A DNA stretch of 23,650 nt from VGBK01 sp964548475 (GTDB taxonomy: Bacteria > Actinomycetota > Acidimicrobiia > Spongiisociales > UBA11373): NCBI GenBank assembly GCA_964548475.1, contig CAZJRF010000021.1, positions 1 through 23,650 of the forward strand, read 5' to 3'. Shown in pieces: positions 15,370 to 22,482 of this stretch; positions within the stretch are counted from its first letter, which is position 1; the number at the start of each line of letters is the position of its first letter. A program made the translations under genes and the position numbers. Below the pieces are notes generated by a model. It made no database searches, was not told the DNA's origin, and saw nothing but the letters and a program-made list of their open reading frames with translations.

Positions 15370-16271
15370 ACGGTCCTCCCCCCGCGACGGAAGTACAGGA
15401 TGGTGCCCGCCAGCATCAGCGCCATGATCACAAACGACAGAGCCGACCCGAACGGCCAGTCGCTGACCGCGTAGTACTGATTCTCGATGAAGCTCCCCAG
15501 CATCATCGTCTGCGCCCCACCCAGCAGCTCGGGCTCGATGTACGCCCCGAACGAGGGGATGAAGGTCAGGATCGTGCCCCCCACCACCCCCGGCATGGAG
15601 AGGGGCAGCGTGACCTTGCCGAAGGCCTTCCAGCCGTTCGCGTACAGGTCGCGGGCCGCCTCCACCAGGCTCCAGTCGAGCCGCTCGATGGAGGCGTACA
15701 GGGGCAGCACCATGAAGGGCAGATGCCCGTAGACCAGTCCGATGAGAATGGCGGTGTTGGTGAACAGCAGCCGCGGCTCGTCGAAGCCCACGAAGCTGAG
15801 CGCGGCAGCCAGCGGCCCGTTGCGCCCCAGGATCAGCCGCCAGGCGTAGGTGCGCACCAGGAAGTTTGTCCAGAAGGGGATCATCACCAGCACCATCAGC
15901 AGCCCGCGCAGGCGGGGCCCGCGGGTGGCGATGTAGTAGGCGAAGGGGTAGGAGATCGCCAGGCAGATCACGGTGGTGGCCAGGGCCAGCCACAACGAGC
16001 GCCACATGACCCCCAGGACGAAGTCGTCGAACAGGCGCCGGTACGACTCCAGGTTCCAGTCGCCCAGGATCGTCTTGCCGGTGGCGCTGCGCGTCCCGAA
16101 GGAGTACACGAAGATGATCAGCATCGGGACGGCGAAGAAGATCACCAGGTAGGCGTAGCCGGGCAGGGCCAGCAGGAACCCTCGTCGCGACTCGGCCCGG
16201 GTGGCCGCGTGCTCCAGTTCGGGGGTGACGGCCTCCGCCGACTCGAGCGCCTCCTGGGCCCGGTGTGCCAT
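15366..16271 (-). CDS. PotB-type ABC transporter permease
   Basis: A 301-residue permease. A hydrophilic N-terminus of about 30 residues precedes the first helix (GYAYLVIFFAVPMLIIFVYS); PFWTNFLVRTYAWRLILG is a strong PotB/YdcU landmark, and the EAA loop reads VEAARDLYANGWKAFGKVTL. Six helices in all, ending in a short basic tail. ATG 16271 overlaps the ATPase stop as ATGA and gives the expected length; an upstream in-frame ATG at 16316 would add only a Gly-rich stretch overlapping the ATPase gene. Together with the neighbouring permease it forms the heterodimeric channel for the amine substrate. Confidence 0.9.
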   Translation of the reverse strand: MAHRAQEALESAEAVTPELEHAATRAESRRGFLLALPGYAYLVIFFAVPMLIIFVYSFGTRSATGKTILGDWNLESYRRLFDDFVLGVMWRSLWLALATTVICLAISYPFAYYIATRGPRLRGLLMVLVMIPFWTNFLVRTYAWRLILGRNGPLAAALSFVGFDEPRLLFTNTAILIGLVYGHLPFMVLPLYASIERLDWSLVEAARDLYANGWKAFGKVTLPLSMPGVVGGTILTFIPSFGAYIEPELLGGAQTMMLGSFIENQYYAVSDWPFGSALSFVIMALMLAGTILYFRRGGRTV

Positions 16272-17338
16272 CAGGCCTCCAGCGCCTCGCCCGATGCCGG
16301 GTCCCAGGCCAGGCACACGGCCTCCCCCCCGGCCAATTGCGGTACCCCGGGGGCGTTCTCGTGCCGGGAGCGGATGGTGGCCGCTCCCACGTCCACGTGG
16401 TAGTAGAGCGAGTTACCCAGGTAGACCCGCCGCCTCACCACCCCGGGCAGGCTATTCAGCCCGACCGGCACGTCCTCCTGCTGCCGGTAGAGGCTCAACT
16501 TCTCGGGGCGCAGGGCCAGGCTGGCCTCCGTCCCCGGCGCCGAGTGGGTGACCGCCCGCACCGTCTCCCCACCGGGCAGGCGCACCTCGCCCTCTCCGGC
16601 CACGGTGACCGGCACGAAGTTGGTCTCGCCTATGAAGTCGGCGATGAAGCGGGTACGGGGGTGCTCGTAGATCTCCTCGGGAGTCCCCACCTGCAGCAGC
16701 TTGCCCTGGTGCATCACCCCGATGCGGTCCGACATGGTCAGGGCCTCTACCTGGTCGTGGGTGACGTAGACGAAGGAGATGCCCAAGCGCTGCTGCAGTT
16801 CCTTCAACTCCACCTGCATCGCCTGCCGCAGCTTGAGGTCCAGTGCCCCCAGCGGCTCGTCGAGCAGCAGCACCCGCGGCTGGTTCACCAGTGCTCGGGC
16901 CAGGGCGACCCGCTGCTGCTGGCCGCCCGACAGCTGGGCCGGCTTGCGCTGCTCCATGCCCCCGAGGCGCACCAGATCCACCGCGGTCTTCACCCGCTCG
17001 GCGATCTCGGCCTTGGCTGCCTTTTGCATCTCCAGGCCGAAGGCCACGTTGCGGAACACCGTCATGTGGGGGAACAGCGCATAGGACTGGAAAACGGTGT
17101 TCACCGGGCGCCGGTTAGGAGGACGCAGCCCCATCTCCTCCCCGTAGATGCGCACACTTCCCTCGGTGGGAAACTCCAGGCCGGCCACCATGCGCAGGGT
17201 GGTGGTCTTACCGCACCCCGAGGGCCCCAGCAAGGAAAAGAACTCGCCGTCACTAATCTGCAAGTCGACCTGGTCCACCGCGATCACCTCACCGAAGCGC
17301 TTGCTGACCCCGGTCAACTCAACCGCGATGTCGCTCAA
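16271..17338 (-). CDS. PotA-type ABC transporter ATPase
   Basis: Energises the importer. The 355 residues show Walker A GPSGCGKTTT (38-47), a Q-loop in TVFQSYALFP (81-90), signature LSGGQQQR (136-143), Walker B VLLLDEP (156-162) and His194 of the switch loop in YVTHDQVEAL, followed by a C-terminal TOBE-type regulatory domain (from about 240; LALRPEKLSL about residue 276). This is the CUT1/PotA/FbpC group; the three genes behind it make the polyamine type most likely. The start is TTG 17338, supported by AGGAGG four bases upstream and by the family start a few residues later. First gene of the minus-strand series. Confidence 0.9.
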   Translation of the reverse strand: MSDIAVELTGVSKRFGEVIAVDQVDLQISDGEFFSLLGPSGCGKTTTLRMVAGLEFPTEGSVRIYGEEMGLRPPNRRPVNTVFQSYALFPHMTVFRNVAFGLEMQKAAKAEIAERVKTAVDLVRLGGMEQRKPAQLSGGQQQRVALARALVNQPRVLLLDEPLGALDLKLRQAMQVELKELQQRLGISFVYVTHDQVEALTMSDRIGVMHQGKLLQVGTPEEIYEHPRTRFIADFIGETNFVPVTVAGEGEVRLPGGETVRAVTHSAPGTEASLALRPEKLSLYRQQEDVPVGLNSLPGVVRRRVYLGNSLYYHVDVGAATIRSRHENAPGVPQLAGGEAVCLAWDPASGEALEA

Positions 17339-17342
17339 GACC

Positions 17343-17348
17343 CCTCCT
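17343..17348 (-). promoter_or_regulatory. Ribosome binding site deciding the TTG start of the PotA-like gene
   Basis: AGGAGG on the minus strand, followed by GGTC and then TTG 17338. Because this gene has no ATG or GTG close by, the site is the main support for the start. Confidence 0.65.
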
Positions 17349-17370
17349 TGCCCTGACCGGCCCGGCCCGG

Positions 17371-17376
17371 AGACTA
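17371..17376 (-). promoter_or_regulatory. Candidate -10 box (TAGTCT) for the transporter operon
   Basis: TAGTCT on the minus strand lies in the 119-bp divergent gap and would start a transcript near 17364 with a leader of about 26 bases containing the ribosome binding site. The -35 region (TGGCGG) is weak, which may indicate activator dependence. Confidence 0.35.
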
Positions 17377-17445
17377 CGCCGCGAGCCGTCCGGCCGCCAG
17401 TGAGAACGGACCGCTACAAGCACTCAAGCGCGCCCGGATGATGCC

Positions 17446-17451
17446 TAATCT
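17446..17451 (+). promoter_or_regulatory. Candidate leaderless -10 box (TAATCT) for the FAD oxidoreductase gene
   Basis: TAATCT is followed by exactly six bases and ATG 17458, so the transcript should begin at the start codon. It faces away from the transporter operon promoter in the shared 119-bp gap, which would let one regulator control both. Confidence 0.6.
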
Positions 17452-17457
17452 CGGAGC

Positions 17458-18729
17458 ATGATCATCCTTCGGCCGTTCTGGACCGAGCACACCCCTCCGC
17501 CGACCCTGGGGCAGGCCGTCCTACCTCCCTCCACCGACGTCGCCGTGGTTGGAGCCGGGGTCACCGGCCTGGCCGCGGCCCGCCGCCTGGCCGCCGACGG
17601 CTACAGCGTCGTGGTGCTCGATGCGGCGGGTCTGGGCGAGGGTGCCAGCGCTCTCAACGGGGGCATAACCACCGGCGGCCTGAAGATCTCCACCCGGCGG
17701 GCCATGGCCCTGTTCGGGGAAGCCCTGGGGCGCGAACTGTGGCAGGCCTCTCTGTTCGCGGTGGACCTGGTGGAGCGCATCGTCCGCGAGGAGGCCATCG
17801 ACTGTGGCTACATCCGCTCGGGAGGGGCCAGCCTCGGCCTGAACGAGCGCGACGAGCGCCGCTTCGCCGAGGAAGCCGACTGGGCGCGGGACAATCTGGG
17901 CTTCCCCGTGCGAGTGGTTACCGGCGAGAAGCTGCGCAAGGTGGTGGGAAGCGACCGCTTCCGCGTTGCCCTGGTGGACGACTTCAGCGCCGGCTGCGAC
18001 CCGGCCCGCTACCTGTACGGCCTGGCCGGGGCGGCGGTCCGGGCGGGAGCCACCCTCGCCGAGCACGCCGAGGTCACCGGCGTCCAGGCCCGCCGGGCCG
18101 GGTTCGAACTGGAGACCACTCGTGGTTGGCTGCGGGCCGGGCACGTGCTGCTGGCCACCAACGGCTACACCGGCCCGTGGCTGCCCGCCCTGCGGCGCCG
18201 GGTGGTCCCCATCGGGTCGTACATCGTCACTACCGAGGCCTTGTCACCCGACACGGCCGAGCGCCTCATCCCCGGCGGGCGCATGCTGTGGACCTCCCGC
18301 CGGTTCCTCAACTACTTCCGCCTGACTGCCGACAATCGGCTGCTCATGGGCGGGCGCCAGGACCTGAGCACCGACCTGGACCTGGCCGAGAGCGCCCGGG
18401 CGCTGCGGGCCACCATCACCCGCTTCTTCCCCGAACTGGCCGACGTCGCCATCACTCACTCCTGGACGGGGAAGCTGGGCGTCACCTTCGACCAGCTCCC
18501 CCACATCGGCCGCCTCGACGGCATGTGGTACGCCCTCGGCTACAGCGGGCACGGGGTGGCCCTGGGCACCTACCTGGGCCACGAGGTGGCCGGGCTCATC
18601 TCCGGCAAGGTGGATCGGAGCCCCTTCGCGGAGGTGCCCCACCCCACTCGCTGGTACTACCGGCAGCGCCCCTGGTTCCTGCCGGCGGCCGCCCGCTGGT
18701 TCCGGCTGCTCGACCGCCTCGGACGCTGA
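17458..18729 (+). CDS. FAD-dependent amine oxidoreductase (DAO family, PuuB/OrdL-like)
   Basis: A 423-residue flavoprotein of the glycine/D-amino acid oxidase family. The FAD-binding VVGAGVTGL is at residues 30-38 with an acidic residue (Asp55) closing the Rossmann unit; GASALNGGITTGGLK (about 62-76) is the flavin-contact stretch and GYSGHGVALGTYLGHEVAG (about 361-379) the C-terminal FAD-binding loop. The short PFWTEHTPP-type N-terminus and the C-terminal loop resemble gamma-glutamylputrescine oxidase and related amine oxidases, which oxidise a C-N bond with release of an aldehyde or keto product. Divergent from the transporter operon with 119 bp between, so it is the likely catabolic partner of the importer. 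Substrate unknown. Confidence 0.85.
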   Translation: MIILRPFWTEHTPPPTLGQAVLPPSTDVAVVGAGVTGLAAARRLAADGYSVVVLDAAGLGEGASALNGGITTGGLKISTRRAMALFGEALGRELWQASLFAVDLVERIVREEAIDCGYIRSGGASLGLNERDERRFAEEADWARDNLGFPVRVVTGEKLRKVVGSDRFRVALVDDFSAGCDPARYLYGLAGAAVRAGATLAEHAEVTGVQARRAGFELETTRGWLRAGHVLLATNGYTGPWLPALRRRVVPIGSYIVTTEALSPDTAERLIPGGRMLWTSRRFLNYFRLTADNRLLMGGRQDLSTDLDLAESARALRATITRFFPELADVAITHSWTGKLGVTFDQLPHIGRLDGMWYALGYSGHGVALGTYLGHEVAGLISGKVDRSPFAEVPHPTRWYYRQRPWFLPAAARWFRLLDRLGR

Positions 18730-18734
18730 GGCAC

Positions 18735-18752
18735 CCGGGCCGCTCCGCCCGG
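18735..18752 (+). repeat. Hairpin directly upstream of the exchanger promoter
   Basis: CCGGGC and GCCCGG form a six-pair stem with a six-base loop, five bases after the oxidoreductase stop and ending immediately before the TAGCCT box. It may be the 3' end structure of the oxidoreductase transcript; there is no T-run. Confidence 0.3.
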
Positions 18753-18758
18753 TAGCCT
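18753..18758 (+). promoter_or_regulatory. Candidate -10 box (TAGCCT) for the exchanger gene
   Basis: TAGCCT lies 26 bases before ATG 18785, predicting a leader of about 20 bases without a Shine-Dalgarno sequence. It is in the second copy of the 14-base sequence seen at 9990-10003. Confidence 0.4.
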
Positions 18759-18784
18759 GGCCGCCGGCGCACCCTGCCGGCCCC

Positions 18785-19882
18785 ATGGACCCCATAGACG
18801 TCGTCCTCCTCCCGGCCGGGCTCGCCCTCCTGGCGGGGGGCGGCGAGCTGTTGGTGCGCGGCGCCTCCCGGCTGGCGGCCGCCCTGGGCATCTCCCCCCT
18901 GGTGATCGGTCTCACCGTGGTGGCCTACGGGACCAGCGCCCCCGAGGCCGCCGTCACCCTGCAGTCGGGGCTGGAGGGCCGGGCCGACCTGGCGTTGGGC
19001 AACGTGGTGGGCTCGAGCATCTTCAACGTGCTGGTCGTCCTGGGGATCTCGGCCCTCATCGTGCCCCTGGTGGTCTCCCAGCGGCTGGTGCGGATCGAGG
19101 TCCCGCTGCTCGTCGGCGTCTCCGGCCTGGTGCTGCTGCTCGGCCTCGACGGCGACATCGGACGCGGCGACGGCGCCCTGCTGGTGGCCGGCGCCATCGC
19201 CTACACCTTCTTCGCCGTCCGCCGCAGCCGCCGGGAGGAATCCGCCGTGGCCGACCAATACGCCCGGGAGTACGGCCCGCCCCGCCGCCCGGTTCGGCTG
19301 GTCACCGGCCACCTGGCCCTGGTCGTGCTCGGCCTCGGTTTGCTGGTCCTCGGCTCGCGCTGGCTGGTGGACGGGGCGGTGGCGGTAGCCCGGTCCCTGG
19401 GGATGAGCGAGCTGGTCATCGGCCTCACCATCGTGGCCGTCGGCACCTCGTTGCCCGAGGTGGCCACCTCGCTGGTGGCGGCTCTTCGCCACGAGCGTGA
19501 CATCGCGGTGGGAAACATCGTGGGCAGCAACCTGTTCAACCTCCTGGCCGCCCTCGGCCTGGGCGGCCTGCTGGTGCCCGGGGGTATCCACGTCGCCCCC
19601 GCCGCCCTGCGCTTCGACCTGCCGGTGATGCTGGCGGTGGCGGTGGCCTGCCTGCCCATCTTCTTCACCGGCCACCTGATCGCCCGCTGGGAGGGCGGTC
19701 TCTTCCTGGCCTACTACGCCGCCTACACCGCCTACCTGATCATGGCCGCCGCCGGCCACGATGCCCTGCCCGCCTTCAGCCGGGTGATGGCGGCCTTCGT
19801 CATCCCGCTCACCTTCCTGACCCTGGCCGTACTGGCGGCCCGGGCGTGGCGCGAGCAGAGACGGACTGCCCCGGGCGAATGA
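18785..19882 (+). CDS. Sodium/calcium exchanger-family antiporter (YrbG-like)
   Basis: A 365-residue inner-membrane cation antiporter with about ten hydrophobic helices in two inverted halves. The alpha-1 repeat is VVAYGTSAPEAAV with Glu54 followed by GNVVGSSIFNVLVVLG, and the alpha-2 repeat is IVAVGTSLPEVAT with Glu225 followed by GNIVGSNLFNLLAALG; these are the ion-binding segments of the CaCA superfamily. A basic loop (about 146-171) separates the halves. The likely role is Ca2+ extrusion driven by Na+ or H+. It is a single gene with its own promoter and 28 bp before the next gene; no functional link to its neighbours is evident. Confidence 0.92.
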   Translation: MDPIDVVLLPAGLALLAGGGELLVRGASRLAAALGISPLVIGLTVVAYGTSAPEAAVTLQSGLEGRADLALGNVVGSSIFNVLVVLGISALIVPLVVSQRLVRIEVPLLVGVSGLVLLLGLDGDIGRGDGALLVAGAIAYTFFAVRRSRREESAVADQYAREYGPPRRPVRLVTGHLALVVLGLGLLVLGSRWLVDGAVAVARSLGMSELVIGLTIVAVGTSLPEVATSLVAALRHERDIAVGNIVGSNLFNLLAALGLGGLLVPGGIHVAPAALRFDLPVMLAVAVACLPIFFTGHLIARWEGGLFLAYYAAYTAYLIMAAAGHDALPAFSRVMAAFVIPLTFLTLAVLAARAWREQRRTAPGE

Positions 19883-19898
19883 GAGGGTCCCCGGCCGC

Positions 19899-19904
19899 TA
19901 CGGT
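19899..19904 (+). promoter_or_regulatory. Candidate leaderless -10 box (TACGGT) for the RNA methyltransferase gene
   Basis: TACGGT is followed by exactly six bases and GTG 19911. It lies in the 28-bp gap after the exchanger gene, which has no ribosome binding site, so the methyltransferase is probably transcribed on its own without a leader. Confidence 0.5.
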
Positions 19905-19910
19905 GGTGCC

Positions 19911-20741
19911 GTGCCGCCTGCTGCCGATCCCGAGCCCATCACCAGCCCGGCCAACCCGCGCATCAAGCATCTGGTACGCCTGCGCGACCGGCGCGAGCGC
20001 GACCGCAGCGGCCTCTTCCTGGTGGAGGGCTACCGCGAGCTGCGCCGGGCGCTGGAGGCCGGCGTCGAGCTCACCGAGCTCTACTGCTGCCCGGATCTCT
20101 ACCTGGGCGAAAACGAGGCGGCTCTGGTGGAGGCGGCCCGCCGGGCCGGCGCCGAGATCGTGCCGGTGGCCGAGGTCCCCTTCCGCAAAGCTTCCTATCG
20201 CGACCGGCCCGAGGGCCTGCTGGGATTGGCCCGCCAGTTCCCGACCTCCCCGGCCGGCCTGGCGCCGCAGCCCGACCCTCTGCTGCTGGTGGTCGAGGCC
20301 ATCGAGAAGCCGGGCAACCTGGGGACCATGCTGCGCACCGCCGAGGCGGCGGGGGCGGCGGCGGTCGTCGTCTGCGACCCGGCCACCGACCCCTTCAACC
20401 CCAACGTGGTGCGGGCCTCGCTGGGGACCCTGTTCACCGTTCCGCTGGTGGTGGCCGACACCCCGGGGGCCATCTCCCGCCTGCGGGAGTTGGGCATCCG
20501 CACCGTGGCCACCACCCCCTCCGCTTCCCAAGCGCATTGGGAGGCCGACCTCACCGGGCCGGTGGCGGTGGTGGTGGGCAGCGAGCAGTACGGCCTGTCG
20601 GACGCCTGGCTGGCTGCCGCCGACTGCCGGGTGGTGATCCCCATGCCCGGCGCGGTGGACAGCCTGAATGCCGCCATGGCGGCGGGCATCGTGCTGTTCG
20701 AGGCGGTTCGCCAGCGGGCCGCCGCCCCGGCCGGACCCTGA
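19911..20741 (+). CDS. SpoU/TrmH-family RNA 2'-O-methyltransferase
   Basis: A 276-residue SPOUT-class enzyme that methylates a ribose 2'-OH in rRNA or tRNA with S-adenosylmethionine. The N-terminal substrate-binding domain starts with ITSPANPRIKHLVRL (10-24) and FLVEGYREL (36-44), as in RlmB- or TsnR-like proteins acting on 23S rRNA. The trefoil-knot motifs are NLGTMLRTAEAAG (136-148, with the catalytic Arg), VVVGSEQYGLS (220-230) and IPMPGAVDSLNAAMA (243-257). GTG 19911 is the start because it follows a -10 box by six bases and the homology begins nine residues in. Target nucleotide not deducible. Confidence 0.9.
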   Translation: MPPAADPEPITSPANPRIKHLVRLRDRRERDRSGLFLVEGYRELRRALEAGVELTELYCCPDLYLGENEAALVEAARRAGAEIVPVAEVPFRKASYRDRPEGLLGLARQFPTSPAGLAPQPDPLLLVVEAIEKPGNLGTMLRTAEAAGAAAVVVCDPATDPFNPNVVRASLGTLFTVPLVVADTPGAISRLRELGIRTVATTPSASQAHWEADLTGPVAVVVGSEQYGLSDAWLAAADCRVVIPMPGAVDSLNAAMAAGIVLFEAVRQRAAAPAGP

Positions 20742-20809
20742 TTTAGACCGCTTCTGCTGTGAAATCCGGCTGTGCTTGTCTCCACCCGGCGGGACGGACC
20801 CCCCAATGT

Positions 20810-20825
20810 GCAAGAATGCCGCAAG
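20810..20825 (+). repeat. Direct repeat GCAAG/GCAAG around a putative -10 box upstream of the regulator gene
   Basis: GCAAG occurs at 20810-20814 and again at 20821-20825, exactly 11 bases (one helical turn) apart. An extended -10-like sequence TGCAAGAAT (20809-20817) overlaps the first copy. RamB of Corynebacterium binds a site containing TTTGCAAA, so GCAA-containing repeats here could be an operator for self-repression. The 100-bp gap 20742-20841 holds nothing else I recognise. Confidence 0.35.
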
Positions 20826-20841
20826 GTTCACAGGAGGACCC

Positions 20842-22293
20842 ATGGTGGAAGAGCGGTTCTGGTTCGACCCTCTCGTGTTCGGCAAGCGCCTGCGCCACTA
20901 TCGCCGCGCCCGGGGCCTCACCCTCGCCCAGTTGGGCGACCGGGTGGGCAAGCAGGCGTCTCTGCTGTCGATGCTGGAGGGGGGCAAGCGCGAGCCGCGC
21001 CAGGCCCTGGTGGAGCAGCTGGCCCAGTCTCTCGACGTGAGCGCGGCCGATCTGCTGCGGGCCGATCCTCCCGACCGGCGCTCCCGCCTGGAGGTGGCGG
21101 TGGAGCGGATCCAGCAGGATCCCCTCTACCAGCGTCTGCACCTGCCACCCCTCAAGCTGACGGCCGGCATCCCCGATGCGGCCCTGGAGCACCTGCTGGG
21201 CCTGTACTCCGAGTTGAAGCAGGCGTGCGCTCCCTCCACCCCCACCATCCAGGAGGCCCGCCGCGCCAACGTCGCCCTCCGCGAGGAGATACGGGCCCGG
21301 GACAACTACTTCCTCGAGATCGAGCAGGCGGCCGCCGAGGCGCTGGCGGCGGTCGGCTATTCGGGCAGCGGGGCGGTGGCCCAGCGCACGCTGACCGAGT
21401 TGGCCACCCACTTCGGCTTCACCGTCCACCAGGTGCGCGACGTGCCCGCCTCGGCCCGGGCGATCACCGACCTGCGCCAGCGGCGCATCTACATCCGCCA
21501 GCGCGACGTGCTGCGCACCCGGGAGGCCCGCTCGGTCATCCTGCAGACCCTGGGCCATTTCGCACTGGGCCATCAGGACCCGGACGATTACACCGCCTAC
21601 CTGCGCCAGCGCATCGAGGCCAACTACTTCGCCGGGGCGGTGCTGGTGCCCGAGCGGGCCGCCCTCACTGTGCTGGAGCAGGCCCTGGTGGACGACGACA
21701 TCTCGGTGGAGGACGTGAAGGAGGTGTTCTACGTCTCCTACGAGATGGCCGCCCACCGCTTCTGCAACCTGGCCACCCACGGGCTCGACCTCCGGGTGCA
21801 CTTCGTGCGCTCCGACGCCCAGGGCACCATCTGGAAGGCCTACGAGAACGACGGGGTGCCCTTCCCCACCGCCCCCGACGGTGCCATTGAGGGGGAGCGC
21901 CTCTGCCGGGAGTGGGGCACCCGTGTCGCGTTCCACAGCGAGGATGTGTTCGCCGTCCACTACCAGTACACCGAGACCCCCAACGGTGAGTACTGGTGCG
22001 CCACCCATGTGGAGGCCGATCGACAGCCTTACCACGCGGTCACCGTGGGCTGCCAGGCCGACGATGCCGAGCACTTCCGGGGGGGCCGCACCGAGCATCG
22101 GTCGGTCTCCTATTGCCCGGACGGGCCCTGCTGCCGCCGGCCCGACCGGCGCCTGGCCGCCCGCTGGGACGGCTTCTCCTGGGCCTCTCCCGTCGCCCAC
22201 AGCCATGCCCTGGCCGTACTCCCGGCCGGTACGCCCGCGGTGGACGTGGCCGAGGTGTACCAGTTCCTGGAGCGCTACAACCCGATCAGCTGA
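20842..22293 (+). CDS. RamB/ScfR-type transcription regulator (XRE HTH plus degenerate IrrE-like domain)
   Basis: A 483-residue regulator. An XRE helix-turn-helix spans about residues 12-70 (TLAQLGDRVGKQASLLSMLE). Residues about 150-315 form an ImmA/IrrE (M78)-like domain, but the HExxH motif reads QTLGH (235-239): His is Gln and Glu is Thr, so it cannot be a metalloprotease; IEANYFAGAVLVP (258-270) is retained. The C-terminal part (about 315-480) has Cys386, Cys404, Cys425, Cys430 and Cys431, as in the short-chain fatty acyl regulator group. Relatives control acetate, propionate and glyoxylate metabolism and sense acyl-CoA. ATG 20842 follows AGGAGG (20832-20837). Its own gene stands alone, so targets cannot be inferred. 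Confidence 0.87.
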   Translation: MVEERFWFDPLVFGKRLRHYRRARGLTLAQLGDRVGKQASLLSMLEGGKREPRQALVEQLAQSLDVSAADLLRADPPDRRSRLEVAVERIQQDPLYQRLHLPPLKLTAGIPDAALEHLLGLYSELKQACAPSTPTIQEARRANVALREEIRARDNYFLEIEQAAAEALAAVGYSGSGAVAQRTLTELATHFGFTVHQVRDVPASARAITDLRQRRIYIRQRDVLRTREARSVILQTLGHFALGHQDPDDYTAYLRQRIEANYFAGAVLVPERAALTVLEQALVDDDISVEDVKEVFYVSYEMAAHRFCNLATHGLDLRVHFVRSDAQGTIWKAYENDGVPFPTAPDGAIEGERLCREWGTRVAFHSEDVFAVHYQYTETPNGEYWCATHVEADRQPYHAVTVGCQADDAEHFRGGRTEHRSVSYCPDGPCCRRPDRRLAARWDGFSWASPVAHSHALAVLPAGTPAVDVAEVYQFLERYNPIS

Positions 22294-22298
22294 GTTCC

Positions 22299-22326
22299 CG
22301 CCTCCCCCGCGGGGGCGGGGGAGGCG
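22299..22326 (+). terminator. 12-bp GC hairpin after the regulator gene
   Basis: CGCCTCCCCCGC (22299-22310) pairs perfectly with 22315-22326 across a GGGG loop, six bases after the regulator stop. There is no T-run; GC-rich actinobacterial terminators often lack one. The most likely transcription end of the regulator gene. Confidence 0.55.
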
Positions 22327-22430
22327 CGGCCGACGGAGTTGGCCGCGGACGGGGCAACAGGGCGCGCACCAGCTGAATCGCGCCCTTCTGCCCTCCCCCT
22401 CCGCCCCCTCCCGCCGAAAGCGGGAAGGGG
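22325..22430 (+). repeat. Run of three further inverted repeats in the 189-bp gap
   Basis: Stems are CGCGGCC/GGCCGCG (22325-22331 with 22341-22347), AGGGCGCG/CGCGCCCT (22359-22366 with 22379-22386) and CCCCTCCCGC with GCGGGAAGGGG (22405-22414 with 22420-22430, one bulge, CGAAA loop). With the preceding terminator-like hairpin they fill the non-coding stretch 22294-22440, leaving only the promoter region at its right end. Confidence 0.45.
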
Positions 22431-22445
22431 AATCAGAGCCTGTCG

Positions 22446-22475
22446 TTGACATCGAACACCTGTTCGTCCTAGGGT
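22446..22475 (+). promoter_or_regulatory. Consensus promoter TTGACA-18-TAGGGT for a leaderless gene
   Basis: TTGACA (22446-22451), an 18-base spacer and TAGGGT (22470-22475) are followed by seven bases and GTG 22483. It is the only place in the window with a perfect -35 box. The spacing puts the transcription start at the start codon within one base. Confidence 0.72.
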
Positions 22476-22482
22476 CCGGGCC

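Noticed and set aside
14503..16005. A 500-codon version of the PotC-like permease.
   Set aside because: The added N-terminus is another frame of the PotB-like gene; ATG 15369 overlaps the upstream stop and fits the family.
14491..16403. Plus-strand open frames opposite the permease genes.
   Set aside because: His/Gln/Asp-rich translations are complements of hydrophobic helix codons, a typical artefact.
18596..19759. 387-codon minus-strand frame opposite the exchanger gene.
   Set aside because: The plus strand encodes both exchanger alpha repeats; the other strand yields His/Gln/Gly-rich sequence.
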